Assembly: GCF_004364865.1 (NCBI RefSeq)
Contig: NZ_SOAU01000001.1
Coordinates: forward strand, 248,001-312,000
Source of the DNA: Ilumatobacter fluminis
Lineage (GTDB): Bacteria > Actinomycetota > Acidimicrobiia > Acidimicrobiales > Ilumatobacteraceae
Length of the DNA stretch: 64,000 nucleotides
Reading direction: 5' to 3'
Shown here: positions 17,118-24,513 of the stretch, in pieces
Layout: the number at the start of each line of letters is the position of its first letter
How positions within the stretch are numbered: the first letter of the stretch is position 1
Position numbers and translations under genes: made by a program
The notes under the pieces: generated by a model
Told to the model about the DNA's origin: nothing
Database searches by the model: none
What the model saw: the letters and a program-made list of their open reading frames with translations, nothing else

Positions 17118-17422
17118 GCGACACGAGTCGGGTCGACCGCTGGCTGCTCGATGCCGGCTTCGACCCCGATCCCGACGCCGCGCTGACCGGTCGCGCCGCC
17201 GACGAACTCGGGGCCTCCGGCGACTCGGGCGCACCCGACCCGTGGGCCGATGCGGCGCCGGTCGTCGGGCTCGACGAGGGCCAGCGCGACTACCTCGACG
17301 CCACGAGCCCCGACCTGAGCGGCGGCCTGCCCGCTCAACTCCTCGACGGCAGCGACCCCTTCTCCGGCCTCGACCCCGACGCCCTCGCCGACGCCGACCA
17401 GATCATCGACCTCGACGACTGA
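17114..17422 (+). CDS. Small acidic protein, partner of the LuxR-type regulator
   Basis: This 102-residue Asp-rich protein is of unknown function and is translationally coupled to the regulator by a 4-bp overlap. Its N-terminus (VDRWLLDAGFDPDPDAA) loosely resembles that of the 225-residue acidic protein ahead of the dynamins (SWLDRHLDHRPGWADA). It contains DPFSGLD at residues 81-87, a string also found near the N-terminus of the large acidic protein at 5814-8489. It lacks a signal peptide and membrane segment. It could modulate the regulator or act as an adaptor within the system, but that is inference. Confidence 0.7.
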   Translation: MSDTSRVDRWLLDAGFDPDPDAALTGRAADELGASGDSGAPDPWADAAPVVGLDEGQRDYLDATSPDLSGGLPAQLLDGSDPFSGLDPDALADADQIIDLDD

Positions 17423-17432
17423 CCAGAAGGGG

Positions 17433-18866
17433 TCAGGTGGTGTAGCGGCGTTCGTGGTGTCTTGTCATGGTGTCGGCGACGGTGATCTCGAGCGGGCCGG
17501 CGAGGGGATCGGTCGCCACCTCACGCCAGCGGGTCATCGCCGCCAGTGCAGCATCACGGTCGGCGTTCGCCGGTCCCGACATCGCCTGCTCGACGTCGGT
17601 GGCGAGGTCGGCCGGGAGCCTCACCGCACCCGACAGCACCAGGTGCGCCGCATTGAGCAGCGCGAACTCCGCCGCGCTGGCGTCGGCCCGGTCGACCTCG
17701 GCGGCGAGGGTCGCTGCATCCGGATGGCCGACGGCGGTCAACTCGGCCACCAGGCCTCGCAGCGCGACGAGCGTCGTCCTCGCCTTCAGCAGCCGTGCTC
17801 GCGGCATGAACTGGTCGGCGATCAGCCGTCGGAGTGCCGACAGCCCCGACAGGTCGACGAGATGGTCGGACAGCTCGCGGGCGGAACCAACCGTTCCGGT
17901 CACGATCGCATCGATCGCCGCCCGGACCCCGAAGATGCCGAGCCGGTCGAGCAGGTCGCGGCGGATCTCGGCGGTGAGCGGGCTGGCGTTCACGTCGCAG
18001 AAGTCGTCGACCGACAGCAGCAGCCGCACTCGCTCGCCGTCCGGCATCGCCGCCAGTTGTGCGAGCTGTGCGTACTCAGACTCCCGGAGGGTCAGCCCGG
18101 TCTCGGCCAGCAGACCCGCCACCGCGACCACGTCAGACACCAACGTCCGCACGTCGGGGTCGCCGGCGTAGCGTTTTGCGATCCGGTGCGCCGACTCCAT
18201 CGCGTTCGGGCGACACGCCCCGATCTCGTCCGACCGTGACAGCACGGCGACGGCGTTCACCGGTGAGGCGCCGGCGACCGATCGGTCCATGAACGAGCCG
18301 AGGAAGTCGGCGTCGGCCTTGTGGAGGTGCCGCATCAGGTAGATGACGGCGTCGGCGTTCGCCGGGTTGGTGCGATCGTGGTCGAGGAACGCTTGGGTTC
18401 GCTGGCTGTTCTCGTCGTTGAGCGACGCCAGACCGGGCGTGTCGATGAGGGTGATCTCGGTGAGGGAGCGGCTCGGCCAGCCGACGTCGAGCCGGTCGAT
18501 CTCGTCGGCGTGTCGACCGAGGTCGATCGCAAGCGCACCCTCGTCGCGCTTGAACGTGAGCGGGACGCGGCGCCCGTCGGCGAGATCGGCGGCCACCTCG
18601 TAGCCGTCGGCGTGGTGGTACAGGGTGACCAGATGGGTGCACTCGCCCGCATCGGTCGCCGCCAGTCGTTCGCCGACCAGCGCGTTGAGCAGGGTCGACT
18701 TGCCCGCCTTCACGCGTCCGGCGATCGCGATCCGCAGGGGTCCGCGGAAGCGCTCGGCGATCGCCGTCGCCCGGTCGGCGTGTGGGCTGCCGGCCGTCAG
18801 GCGCTCGGCGGTGTCGCACAGTTCGCCGACGGTGGTGACCACGTCGAGATTCGGCCGATCGCTCAT
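17433..18866 (-). CDS. Dynamin-like GTPase B (IniC-like position)
   Basis: The 477-residue product is a dynamin-superfamily GTPase. The G1 loop GRVKAGKSTLLNAL is at about residues 56-69, the switch/G3 motif is IDTPGLASLND, and the G4 position reads LSRSDEIG, a variant of the usual TKxD. The rest is helical, as in the stalk of bacterial dynamins, and no clear transmembrane paddle is seen. Its start overlaps the stop of dynamin A (ATGA). Such paired, overlapping dynamins occur in actinobacteria as IniA/IniC-type membrane-remodelling proteins, which respond to cell-wall stress in mycobacteria. Heteromeric action with dynamin A at the membrane is inferred from the pairing. Confidence 0.85.
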   Translation of the reverse strand: MSDRPNLDVVTTVGELCDTAERLTAGSPHADRATAIAERFRGPLRIAIAGRVKAGKSTLLNALVGERLAATDAGECTHLVTLYHHADGYEVAADLADGRRVPLTFKRDEGALAIDLGRHADEIDRLDVGWPSRSLTEITLIDTPGLASLNDENSQRTQAFLDHDRTNPANADAVIYLMRHLHKADADFLGSFMDRSVAGASPVNAVAVLSRSDEIGACRPNAMESAHRIAKRYAGDPDVRTLVSDVVAVAGLLAETGLTLRESEYAQLAQLAAMPDGERVRLLLSVDDFCDVNASPLTAEIRRDLLDRLGIFGVRAAIDAIVTGTVGSARELSDHLVDLSGLSALRRLIADQFMPRARLLKARTTLVALRGLVAELTAVGHPDAATLAAEVDRADASAAEFALLNAAHLVLSGAVRLPADLATDVEQAMSGPANADRDAALAAMTRWREVATDPLAGPLEITVADTMTRHHERRYTT

Positions 18867-20680
18867 GCCGCACCTCCGGCCAACTCGTCGAGCCCGGCGG
18901 CGAGGGTGTCGCCCCGTTCGAGCATTGCCCTGATCCCAGCAGCGCGTTCGGTTGCGGCCTGCTCGCCGGCCGCGAGGGTTTGTTGCGCCTGCTGGGCGGC
19001 GGCCGTCCAGCTCGTCTGCAGATCGCCGATCAGTGCGATGAACTCGTCACGCAGCTCGCGCTGCACCGATCGGAGGAACTGGGTGATCTCGTTCATCACC
19101 TCGAACTGGACCTCGTCGGTGAAGGAGCGCAGCTGGGTGCGCGCGCCCTGACGCCGTTGCTGCAGCTTCCGTTTCCGGTCGTCCATCAGCTGGAACCCAC
19201 CGAACAGGGCGCCGGCGCCGAGCAGCACCGGGTTCGACGCGATGAACAGCGCCGCCGCCTGCGGGAGGAACTGGCTGCTGACACCGAGCATGAGCACGCC
19301 GCCCTGAGCGCCGCGCAGACCCGTGATGCCGGTGCGGAACGCACGGCCGCCCGACGACTCCGACGGATCGATGTCGCGCGCCCGCCACATCGACGCCGTG
19401 TCGAGCACGTCGAACTGGCGTGACTCGCTCGGCCCGATCACGTCGTCGGCTGCGAGCAGCTCGGCGAGTTCGGCCCGGATCGAACCGCGGCCGGTCTCGA
19501 TCGACACGAACGCCTCGGTCACCGTGTCGGCGACGTCGCTCTGCAACGTGGCGGCGAGCCCGTCCCACTGCTCGGCCGTCTTCAGCGTCTCGATCTGTTC
19601 CTCGATGATCCGGGTCGTCTCGCGAACCCGGCCGCGGAGCCGGTGCGTCACCTCGCTCGACAGGTCGGTGATGCGATCGCCGAGCACGGTCTGCCAACGC
19701 GCCGACCCGCCGCGCAAGGTCTCGAGCCGCTGTGTCGCCGCGTCTGCCTGCTCCCGGAGTCGCTCGGCGGCAGCCGGATCGGTGAGTGCCTCGAGTTCGG
19801 CGCGCAGCACCGACTCCGTCGATCGGATCATGGCGGCGGTCTCGCCGGCGGCACGCGTCGCCGCGTTCGCCTTGGCCGGTCCGATGACCCGCTTCGCGAG
19901 CACCTGGATCAGCTCGGGGATGCCGCTCCGTTCGTTGAGTTCGCGGTCGCGGGCGGTGAACGCCGCCTGGCGCAGCGCCGAACTCACCGGGACGATCGGG
20001 ATGTCGAGGTCGCGACGGTCGAGGTGCGCCCGGTCGAGATCGAGGATGCGTCGCCATTCGGGTGCGATGTCGGTCTTGGTGAGGGCGATGACGACGTCGG
20101 GGCACCGTTCGCGGGCGATGGCCAGGAAGTCGAGCTCGGGTGCCGTCAACTCGGAGGTGGCGTCGCTGACGAACACCAGCCCGTCGGCGAACGGCAGGAA
20201 CGAGAGGGTGGCGCTGGCGTGACCGGCACCGAGGCCGCCCATGCCGGGCGAGTCGACCAGGGCGAGGCCGTCGGCGAGGAGCGGGCTCGGGACGAGCACG
20301 TCGACGCGCTCGATCCGGCGGTCGCTGGTCGACCCGTGTTCGGTGACGTACGTGGCCACCTCGTCGACGGCGATCCGTTCGGCCTTCGGCTCGTCGTCAC
20401 CGACGTAGCGGACGACGGCGTCGGCCTGCTCGCCGTGGCGGACGAGGGTCAGGGTCGCGGTCGCGATGTCGTCGTCGACCGGGCAGAGCTCTTGGCCGAT
20501 CAGTGCGTTCAGGAGTGAGCTCTTGCCCTGCTTGAACTCGCCGACGATGCACACCACCGTGTTCGGCCGAGCGGCCCGCACACGTGCAGCCTGGGCGCGA
20601 TCGGCGAGATCGGCGCGGCCAGCCGAGCGGAGCAGCTCACCGGCTGCGGCGAGCGACTGGTCGAGATCGGCCACGCTCAT
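18863..20680 (-). CDS. Dynamin-like GTPase A with membrane paddle (IniA-like)
   Basis: The 605-residue product is a bacterial dynamin-like GTPase. It shows G1 GEFKQGKSSLLNAL at about residues 46-59, G3 VDSPGMGG and G4 ALTKTDIAPEW, then a long coiled helical region. A hydrophobic hairpin, VLMLGVSSQFLPQAAALFI followed by VLLGAGALFGGFQLM, lies at about residues 470-510 and fits the membrane-inserting paddle. It is followed by the basic stretch DDRKRKLQQRRQ. The chosen ATG overlaps the stop of the acidic gene upstream. It is the second gene of a three-gene operon headed by palindrome site 4. A role in membrane repair or remodelling is known for mycobacterial relatives; here it is inferred. Confidence 0.88.
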   Translation of the reverse strand: MSVADLDQSLAAAGELLRSAGRADLADRAQAARVRAARPNTVVCIVGEFKQGKSSLLNALIGQELCPVDDDIATATLTLVRHGEQADAVVRYVGDDEPKAERIAVDEVATYVTEHGSTSDRRIERVDVLVPSPLLADGLALVDSPGMGGLGAGHASATLSFLPFADGLVFVSDATSELTAPELDFLAIARERCPDVVIALTKTDIAPEWRRILDLDRAHLDRRDLDIPIVPVSSALRQAAFTARDRELNERSGIPELIQVLAKRVIGPAKANAATRAAGETAAMIRSTESVLRAELEALTDPAAAERLREQADAATQRLETLRGGSARWQTVLGDRITDLSSEVTHRLRGRVRETTRIIEEQIETLKTAEQWDGLAATLQSDVADTVTEAFVSIETGRGSIRAELAELLAADDVIGPSESRQFDVLDTASMWRARDIDPSESSGGRAFRTGITGLRGAQGGVLMLGVSSQFLPQAAALFIASNPVLLGAGALFGGFQLMDDRKRKLQQRRQGARTQLRSFTDEVQFEVMNEITQFLRSVQRELRDEFIALIGDLQTSWTAAAQQAQQTLAAGEQAATERAAGIRAMLERGDTLAAGLDELAGGAA

Positions 20681-21354
20681 CCGTCGGTGCCCTCGTCGAG
20701 GTCGTCGAACGCGTCGTAGCCGGAGTCGGCCGCGTCGTCGCCGGACGGCTCCGACGTCCACGACGGGTCGGTGGCCCCGACGCCATCGGCCACGGCGTCG
20801 CCGCCAGGTGCATCCTCGGCGACGTCGAACGAGTCGAACGCGTCGTACGGGCCGACCCCGGTGTCAGCCGGGCCGGCGTCGTCACTGTCAGCGGGTGGGG
20901 GCGTCGCCGTCGATGGGTCGGCGGGTGCGGGTGCGATGTCGTCGACGACCACATCGTCGGTGTCGTCCGTGTCGACGGTCGGGTCGGGGAGTTCCTCGGT
21001 CTGTGCTTCCGTCTCGGCGACGAACTCGTCGAACGGGTCGACCAGGCTCGGCTCGGAGTCGGTGTCCGACACCGTGTCGGAAGCGGTGGGGACGGCGAAC
21101 TCGGTGTCGACGTCGTCGCGAGCTGCGAGGTCGTCCTCGGTGATCTCGATCTGGTCGACGTCGTCGGTGAGGCCTGTGATCATCGCGTCGCCGAGCCACG
21201 AGTCGCCTGCGGGAGCGGGCGACTCGTCGAGTGCGGCAGCGGCGGCGGCGTCCGTACTCGGGTCGATCTCGACGCCGTCGGCGGGCGCGTCGGCCCAGCC
21301 GGGGCGGTGGTCGAGGTGGCGGTCGAGCCAGCTCGGGGCGGGAGCGTGGTCCAT
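20677..21354 (-). CDS. Acidic disordered protein heading the dynamin operon
   Basis: This 225-residue protein is dominated by Asp, Ala, Pro and Thr and is probably disordered. It has recurrent short aromatic-acidic motifs: DPFDEF at residues 106-111, and YDAFDSFD and YDAFDDLD near the end. It has no signal peptide or membrane segment and I know no homologue. It holds the position that iniB holds in the mycobacterial iniBAC operon, but the compositions differ, so I do not call it IniB. The start lies 35 bp from palindrome site 4. Overlap with dynamin A (ATGA) implies coupled translation and suggests an adaptor for the GTPases. Confidence 0.72.
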   Translation of the reverse strand: MDHAPAPSWLDRHLDHRPGWADAPADGVEIDPSTDAAAAAALDESPAPAGDSWLGDAMITGLTDDVDQIEITEDDLAARDDVDTEFAVPTASDTVSDTDSEPSLVDPFDEFVAETEAQTEELPDPTVDTDDTDDVVVDDIAPAPADPSTATPPPADSDDAGPADTGVGPYDAFDSFDVAEDAPGGDAVADGVGATDPSWTSEPSGDDAADSGYDAFDDLDEGTDG

Positions 21355-21389
21355 GGTTCGGAAGCTAGACGATCGGTCTCGGGGTCGAC

Positions 21390-21407
21390 ATCGGGAACAT
21401 CCCCGAT
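21390..21407 (-). promoter_or_regulatory. ATCGGG-N6-CCCGAT palindrome, site 4
   Basis: The site reads ATCGGG-AACATC-CCCGAT and lies in the 54-bp gap between the methyltransferase stop (21409) and the acidic gene start (21354). It would serve the acidic protein-dynamin A-dynamin B operon. Confidence 0.83.
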
Positions 21408-21408
21408 C

Positions 21409-22515
21409 TCATGGGGCGTGGCGGGGGAGGTGGGCGACCACGACGCTGCCGGGTGTCGGGCGGTGTCCTTCGCGGCGGACCGACATCGGTTCGACCACGA
21501 CCACGTCGAAGCCGGCGGTGAGCAGCTCTCGCTCGACCCAGTCGTCGTCGTGCAGGTAGCGACCCGAGAGATCGGCTCGGAAGCCGTTCGCCGTGGTCGC
21601 CGCCGTGTCCCCCGGCGCGAGCCGTTCGAGGGTGGCGACGAGCCAGCCACCGGGACGGAGTGCCCGTGCGGTCGCCGCGAACACGGGGCGGAGGTCGCCG
21701 ACGTAGATGAACGCGTCAGCGGCGACGACCGCGTCGAGCCCAGTCGGGACCGTGTCGAGGTAGTCGACGAAGTCGGCTTCGGCAACGGCGTCGTAGACGG
21801 GGCGACTGTCGAACGTTCGGGCTGCAGCGTGATCGAGCATGCGGGGCGACAGGTCGACGCCCGTGAGATGCCCGTTCCAGGGCGTCGCATCGCGCAGGCG
21901 GTCGCCGACCAGGCCGGTTCCGCAACCGAGGTCGGCGAGCGTCGAGTCGGCGCGGAGCTCGCCGTCGCCGATCAGGTCGGCGACGAGGTCTGCCATGACG
22001 TCGGGGCCTCGGTAGCCGAGCTTCGCAAGGTGGCCCTCGAACCGGTCGGCGTAGTGGTCGAACAGCTCGGCGATGTATCCGGCTTCGGGGCGGGCGTGGG
22101 TGTGACCGTCCCGGATCTGACGGGCGATCGCCGCGAAGTGGGCGACGGTCGGGTCGCCCGGTCGGGCCGCCTCCCAACCGAGCGACGCCTCGACGAACAG
22201 GTCGAGATCCTGGGTGCAGCGGGCGTGTCTCGACAGCCGGCACCACGCGCCGGCGTCGTTCGGGTCGAGCTCGACGGCGAGCCGATCGGCGTCGACCGCG
22301 CGCCCGTCGGCTCGGAGGAGCGCGACGAGGCCGTGACGGAGGCGGGGCTCGGAGGGCACCGCCTCGGTGAGGCGACCGAGCAGATCGATCGCCTCGCCGG
22401 TGCGGCCCGCCGCATGCAGGGCTCGCACCTCGTCGTGCCAGCTCCGCAGGGTCCGCCGCCCATCCGCTGCGACGACGGGCGTCGCAGTCGCCCTCGTCGT
22501 GGTCGTCGCGGTCAC
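21409..22515 (-). CDS. Class I SAM-dependent methyltransferase with N-terminal TPR-like region
   Basis: The 368-residue product has an N-terminal helical region (to about 150) with TPR-like spacing (ALHAAGRTGEAIDLLGRL, then DPNDAGAWCRLSRHAR). It is followed by a Rossmann methyltransferase domain with motif I LADLGCGTGLVGDRL, acidic loop VDLSPRML, motif IV VVAADAFIYV and the post-motif ARALRPGGWLVATLE. The substrate is unknown. It resembles TPR-methyltransferases of the type annotated near trans-aconitate or DUF-class enzymes. The start is a GTG located 2 bp after the stop of the repeat-protein gene, so the two form an operon under palindrome site 5. Modification of a system component is possible but unproven. 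Confidence 0.85.
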   Translation of the reverse strand: MTATTTTRATATPVVAADGRRTLRSWHDEVRALHAAGRTGEAIDLLGRLTEAVPSEPRLRHGLVALLRADGRAVDADRLAVELDPNDAGAWCRLSRHARCTQDLDLFVEASLGWEAARPGDPTVAHFAAIARQIRDGHTHARPEAGYIAELFDHYADRFEGHLAKLGYRGPDVMADLVADLIGDGELRADSTLADLGCGTGLVGDRLRDATPWNGHLTGVDLSPRMLDHAAARTFDSRPVYDAVAEADFVDYLDTVPTGLDAVVAADAFIYVGDLRPVFAATARALRPGGWLVATLERLAPGDTAATTANGFRADLSGRYLHDDDWVERELLTAGFDVVVVEPMSVRREGHRPTPGSVVVAHLPRHAP

Positions 22516-22517
22516 GA

Positions 22518-23810
22518 TCAGGCTCCGAACGAGTCGTCGAGTCCGTCGTCGTGCACTCCGTCGATCTGGGCGATGAGGTCGGCCGAATCGGGTGCCGGGT
22601 CAACGAGCTGATCCCCACCGTCGAGCGGCGCCAGCGCATCGCCGACGGGGTCGGCCGTCTGCTGCATCGCCGTTTCACCGGTCGGCACGATCGCCTCGTC
22701 CATGCCGGACACATCCTTGAACGACTCGCCCTCGCGGGGCACATCGGTCGGCACGGCGAATTTGAAGGTGCCGTCGATGACACTGTTGCCGTCGGAGTTG
22801 GTGACGTCGGCGGTCTCGTCGACGGGAAGACCCTTCGGCGACGACTTGTCGAGCTGCGGCGAGGCCTTGTCGACGAGCCCGTTCTCGGTGATCGGATCGT
22901 CGAAGGTGACCTTGATCTCTTCGTAGTTGAACGGGTCGTTGCTGATCGGGCCGTCCACGTCATCGGCCTTGTGATCGACGACGTCGTCGGCCTTGTGATC
23001 GACGACTCCGTCGGGCAGGGGGTCGGTGAGGGTGACCTTGATCTCCTCGTAGGCGAGGGGATCGTTGGTGACGGGTCCGTCGATGTCGTCGGCTTTGTGG
23101 TCGACGACGCTGTCGGTGTCGGTGTCGATGAACTCGCCGGTCTTGACCTGTCCGGTGGCTGCGGTGTCGGTCAGGCTCTCGCCTTCCTCGACCTTCCAGG
23201 TCGGGTCGATGGGATCGGTGATCTCGCCGGCCTTGTGGGCGGGGGAGATCGGGCCGTCGAAGGTGACCTTGATCTCCTCGAAGTTGGTCTCGGGCCGGTC
23301 GAGCTTCATCGCGACGTCGTCGGCTTTGTGGTCGACGACGCTGTCGGTGTCGGTGTCGATGAACTCGCCGGTCTTGACCTGTCCGGTGGCTGCGGCGTCG
23401 CGCAGGCTCTCGCCTTCCTCGACCTTCCAGTCGCGATCGAGCGGGTCGATGATGTCGCCGCTCTTCCACGCGGTGCCGTCGCCGTCATCGACGATGTCGC
23501 CGCTCTTCCACGAGGTGGGACTGCCGTCGTCGACGATGTCGGCCGTCTTGACCTGGTCGACCTTCCACGACGCCGGGTCGTTCGGATCGAGATGCTCGGC
23601 GCCGTCGAGCTTCATGGCGGTCGTGTCGCCGCCATCGACGATGTTGTTCCACTTCAGATTCGTCGAGGTCGGATCGTCACTCGGCGCCTCGAACTTCACA
23701 CCGTCGCCGGTCTGCTCCGTCTGCTCCGACTCACGACGTTCGCGGATGCGGTGGCGGATCCGGTCGGCGTCGGGCATGCGTTGGATGTCGTCGTCGGGCA
23801 GTTCGGGCAT
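22518..23810 (-). CDS. Repeat-rich acidic protein (WKVEEGES/VVDHKADD repeats)
   Basis: This 430-residue hydrophilic protein of unknown function is built from short repeats. WKSGDIVDDG-like units stand at residues 90-130. Then comes a 77-residue unit occurring twice, with WKVEEGESL, ATGQVKTGEFIDTDTD, SVVDHKADD and YEEIKVTF-like elements. Further VVDHKADD copies follow, with NDPFNYEEIKV near residue 300. There is no signal peptide. The start is firm because GGAGAGGAG lies just upstream of the ATG at 23810. It is headed by palindrome site 5 and followed by the methyltransferase. The repeated Lys/Asp-rich modules look like multivalent binding or structural units, which is inference. Confidence 0.75.
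   Translation of the reverse strand: MPELPDDDIQRMPDADRIRHRIRERRESEQTEQTGDGVKFEAPSDDPTSTNLKWNNIVDGGDTTAMKLDGAEHLDPNDPASWKVDQVKTADIVDDGSPTSWKSGDIVDDGDGTAWKSGDIIDPLDRDWKVEEGESLRDAAATGQVKTGEFIDTDTDSVVDHKADDVAMKLDRPETNFEEIKVTFDGPISPAHKAGEITDPIDPTWKVEEGESLTDTAATGQVKTGEFIDTDTDSVVDHKADDIDGPVTNDPLAYEEIKVTLTDPLPDGVVDHKADDVVDHKADDVDGPISNDPFNYEEIKVTFDDPITENGLVDKASPQLDKSSPKGLPVDETADVTNSDGNSVIDGTFKFAVPTDVPREGESFKDVSGMDEAIVPTGETAMQQTADPVGDALAPLDGGDQLVDPAPDSADLIAQIDGVHDDGLDDSFGA
23098..23398. repeat. Internal 231-bp period repeat in the repeat-protein gene
   Basis: The stretch beginning near 23098 recurs near 23328 with almost no change over about 65 bp, a spacing of about 230 bp (77 codons). It encodes ATGQVKTGEFIDTDTD and SVVDHKADD. 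Confidence 0.85.
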
Positions 23811-23883
23811 GGTGGGCTCCTCTCCTCGTCGGAGCGTCCGCTCCGTGTGTGAAGACATCATCCCGAGCCACGCGGGATGCGGC

Positions 23884-23901
23884 ATCGGGAATCCTCCCGA
23901 T
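23884..23901. promoter_or_regulatory. ATCGGG-N6-CCCGAT palindrome, site 5, in a divergent promoter region
   Basis: The site reads ATCGGG-AATCCT-CCCGAT. It lies 73 bp from the start of the repeat-protein gene on the minus strand and 70 bp from the start of the plus-strand SUKH-like gene, so it could control both directions. Confidence 0.82.
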
Positions 23902-23971
23902 CCACACAATCAGACGACCTTCGGGAACTCTTTCGGTGCCCGGCCACCTCCGGTCGTGCGACGATGAGGCG

Positions 23972-24451
23972 ATGGGTGCGCCGGTCGATCGAGAGTTGCT
24001 CGATCGACTCGACGCGGCGCTCGCTGCGATCGCCGAGGCAGTGCCGTGGGCCGAGCGGTCGGCGAACCGAGTCGTCTGGGCAACCGGCGCTGCCGATGCA
24101 GGCAACGATGTCGACGACGACCTCGGCGACGTCGCGCGGTTCGACCGCCAGTGCAGCGAGATCCGGGCGGCCGATGTCGGCAACGGCTGGTTCGTCCATC
24201 CGGCCGACCGTCGACGGCCCAGGTCCGACGTCCCGACGGAGATCGACGGATTCGGGCCGTGCACACCGTTCGGGTCGAGCGGCGGTGGTGACTGGTTCGT
24301 CCTGTCCGCCGACGGTTCGGTCTGGATGCTGCCGCCGTCGACGATTCGCAACGGCCACTACGAGCCGGGTCCCGTGGCGATCACTCAGGTCGCGCCGTCG
24401 ATCCGTGGGTTCGTCGAGGTGATCCTCGCCGCCGCCACCTCGGAGCCCTGA
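23972..24451 (+). CDS. SUKH/SMI1-like small protein
   Basis: The 159-residue product has an N-terminal helix (DRELLDRLDAALAAIAEAVPW), then a section with FGPCTPFGSSGGGDWFVL and SADGSVWMLPPSTI, and a terminal helix IRGFVEVILAAAT. The DGF..FG.GGGDWF...DG.VW order resembles SUKH/SMI1-KNR4-like domains, which usually act as protein-binding or immunity modules. The similarity is weak and read by eye only. The gene is divergent from the repeat protein, shares palindrome site 5, and lies 62 bp before the Hsp70 gene, with which it may be cotranscribed. Confidence 0.55.
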   Translation: MGAPVDRELLDRLDAALAAIAEAVPWAERSANRVVWATGAADAGNDVDDDLGDVARFDRQCSEIRAADVGNGWFVHPADRRRPRSDVPTEIDGFGPCTPFGSSGGGDWFVLSADGSVWMLPPSTIRNGHYEPGPVAITQVAPSIRGFVEVILAAATSEP

Positions 24452-24513
24452 CGGCGGCGCCTCTGGCGACGTGGTTGAAGCCCGGCCGAAGCCGGTCGGC
24501 CATGATGGGCGCC

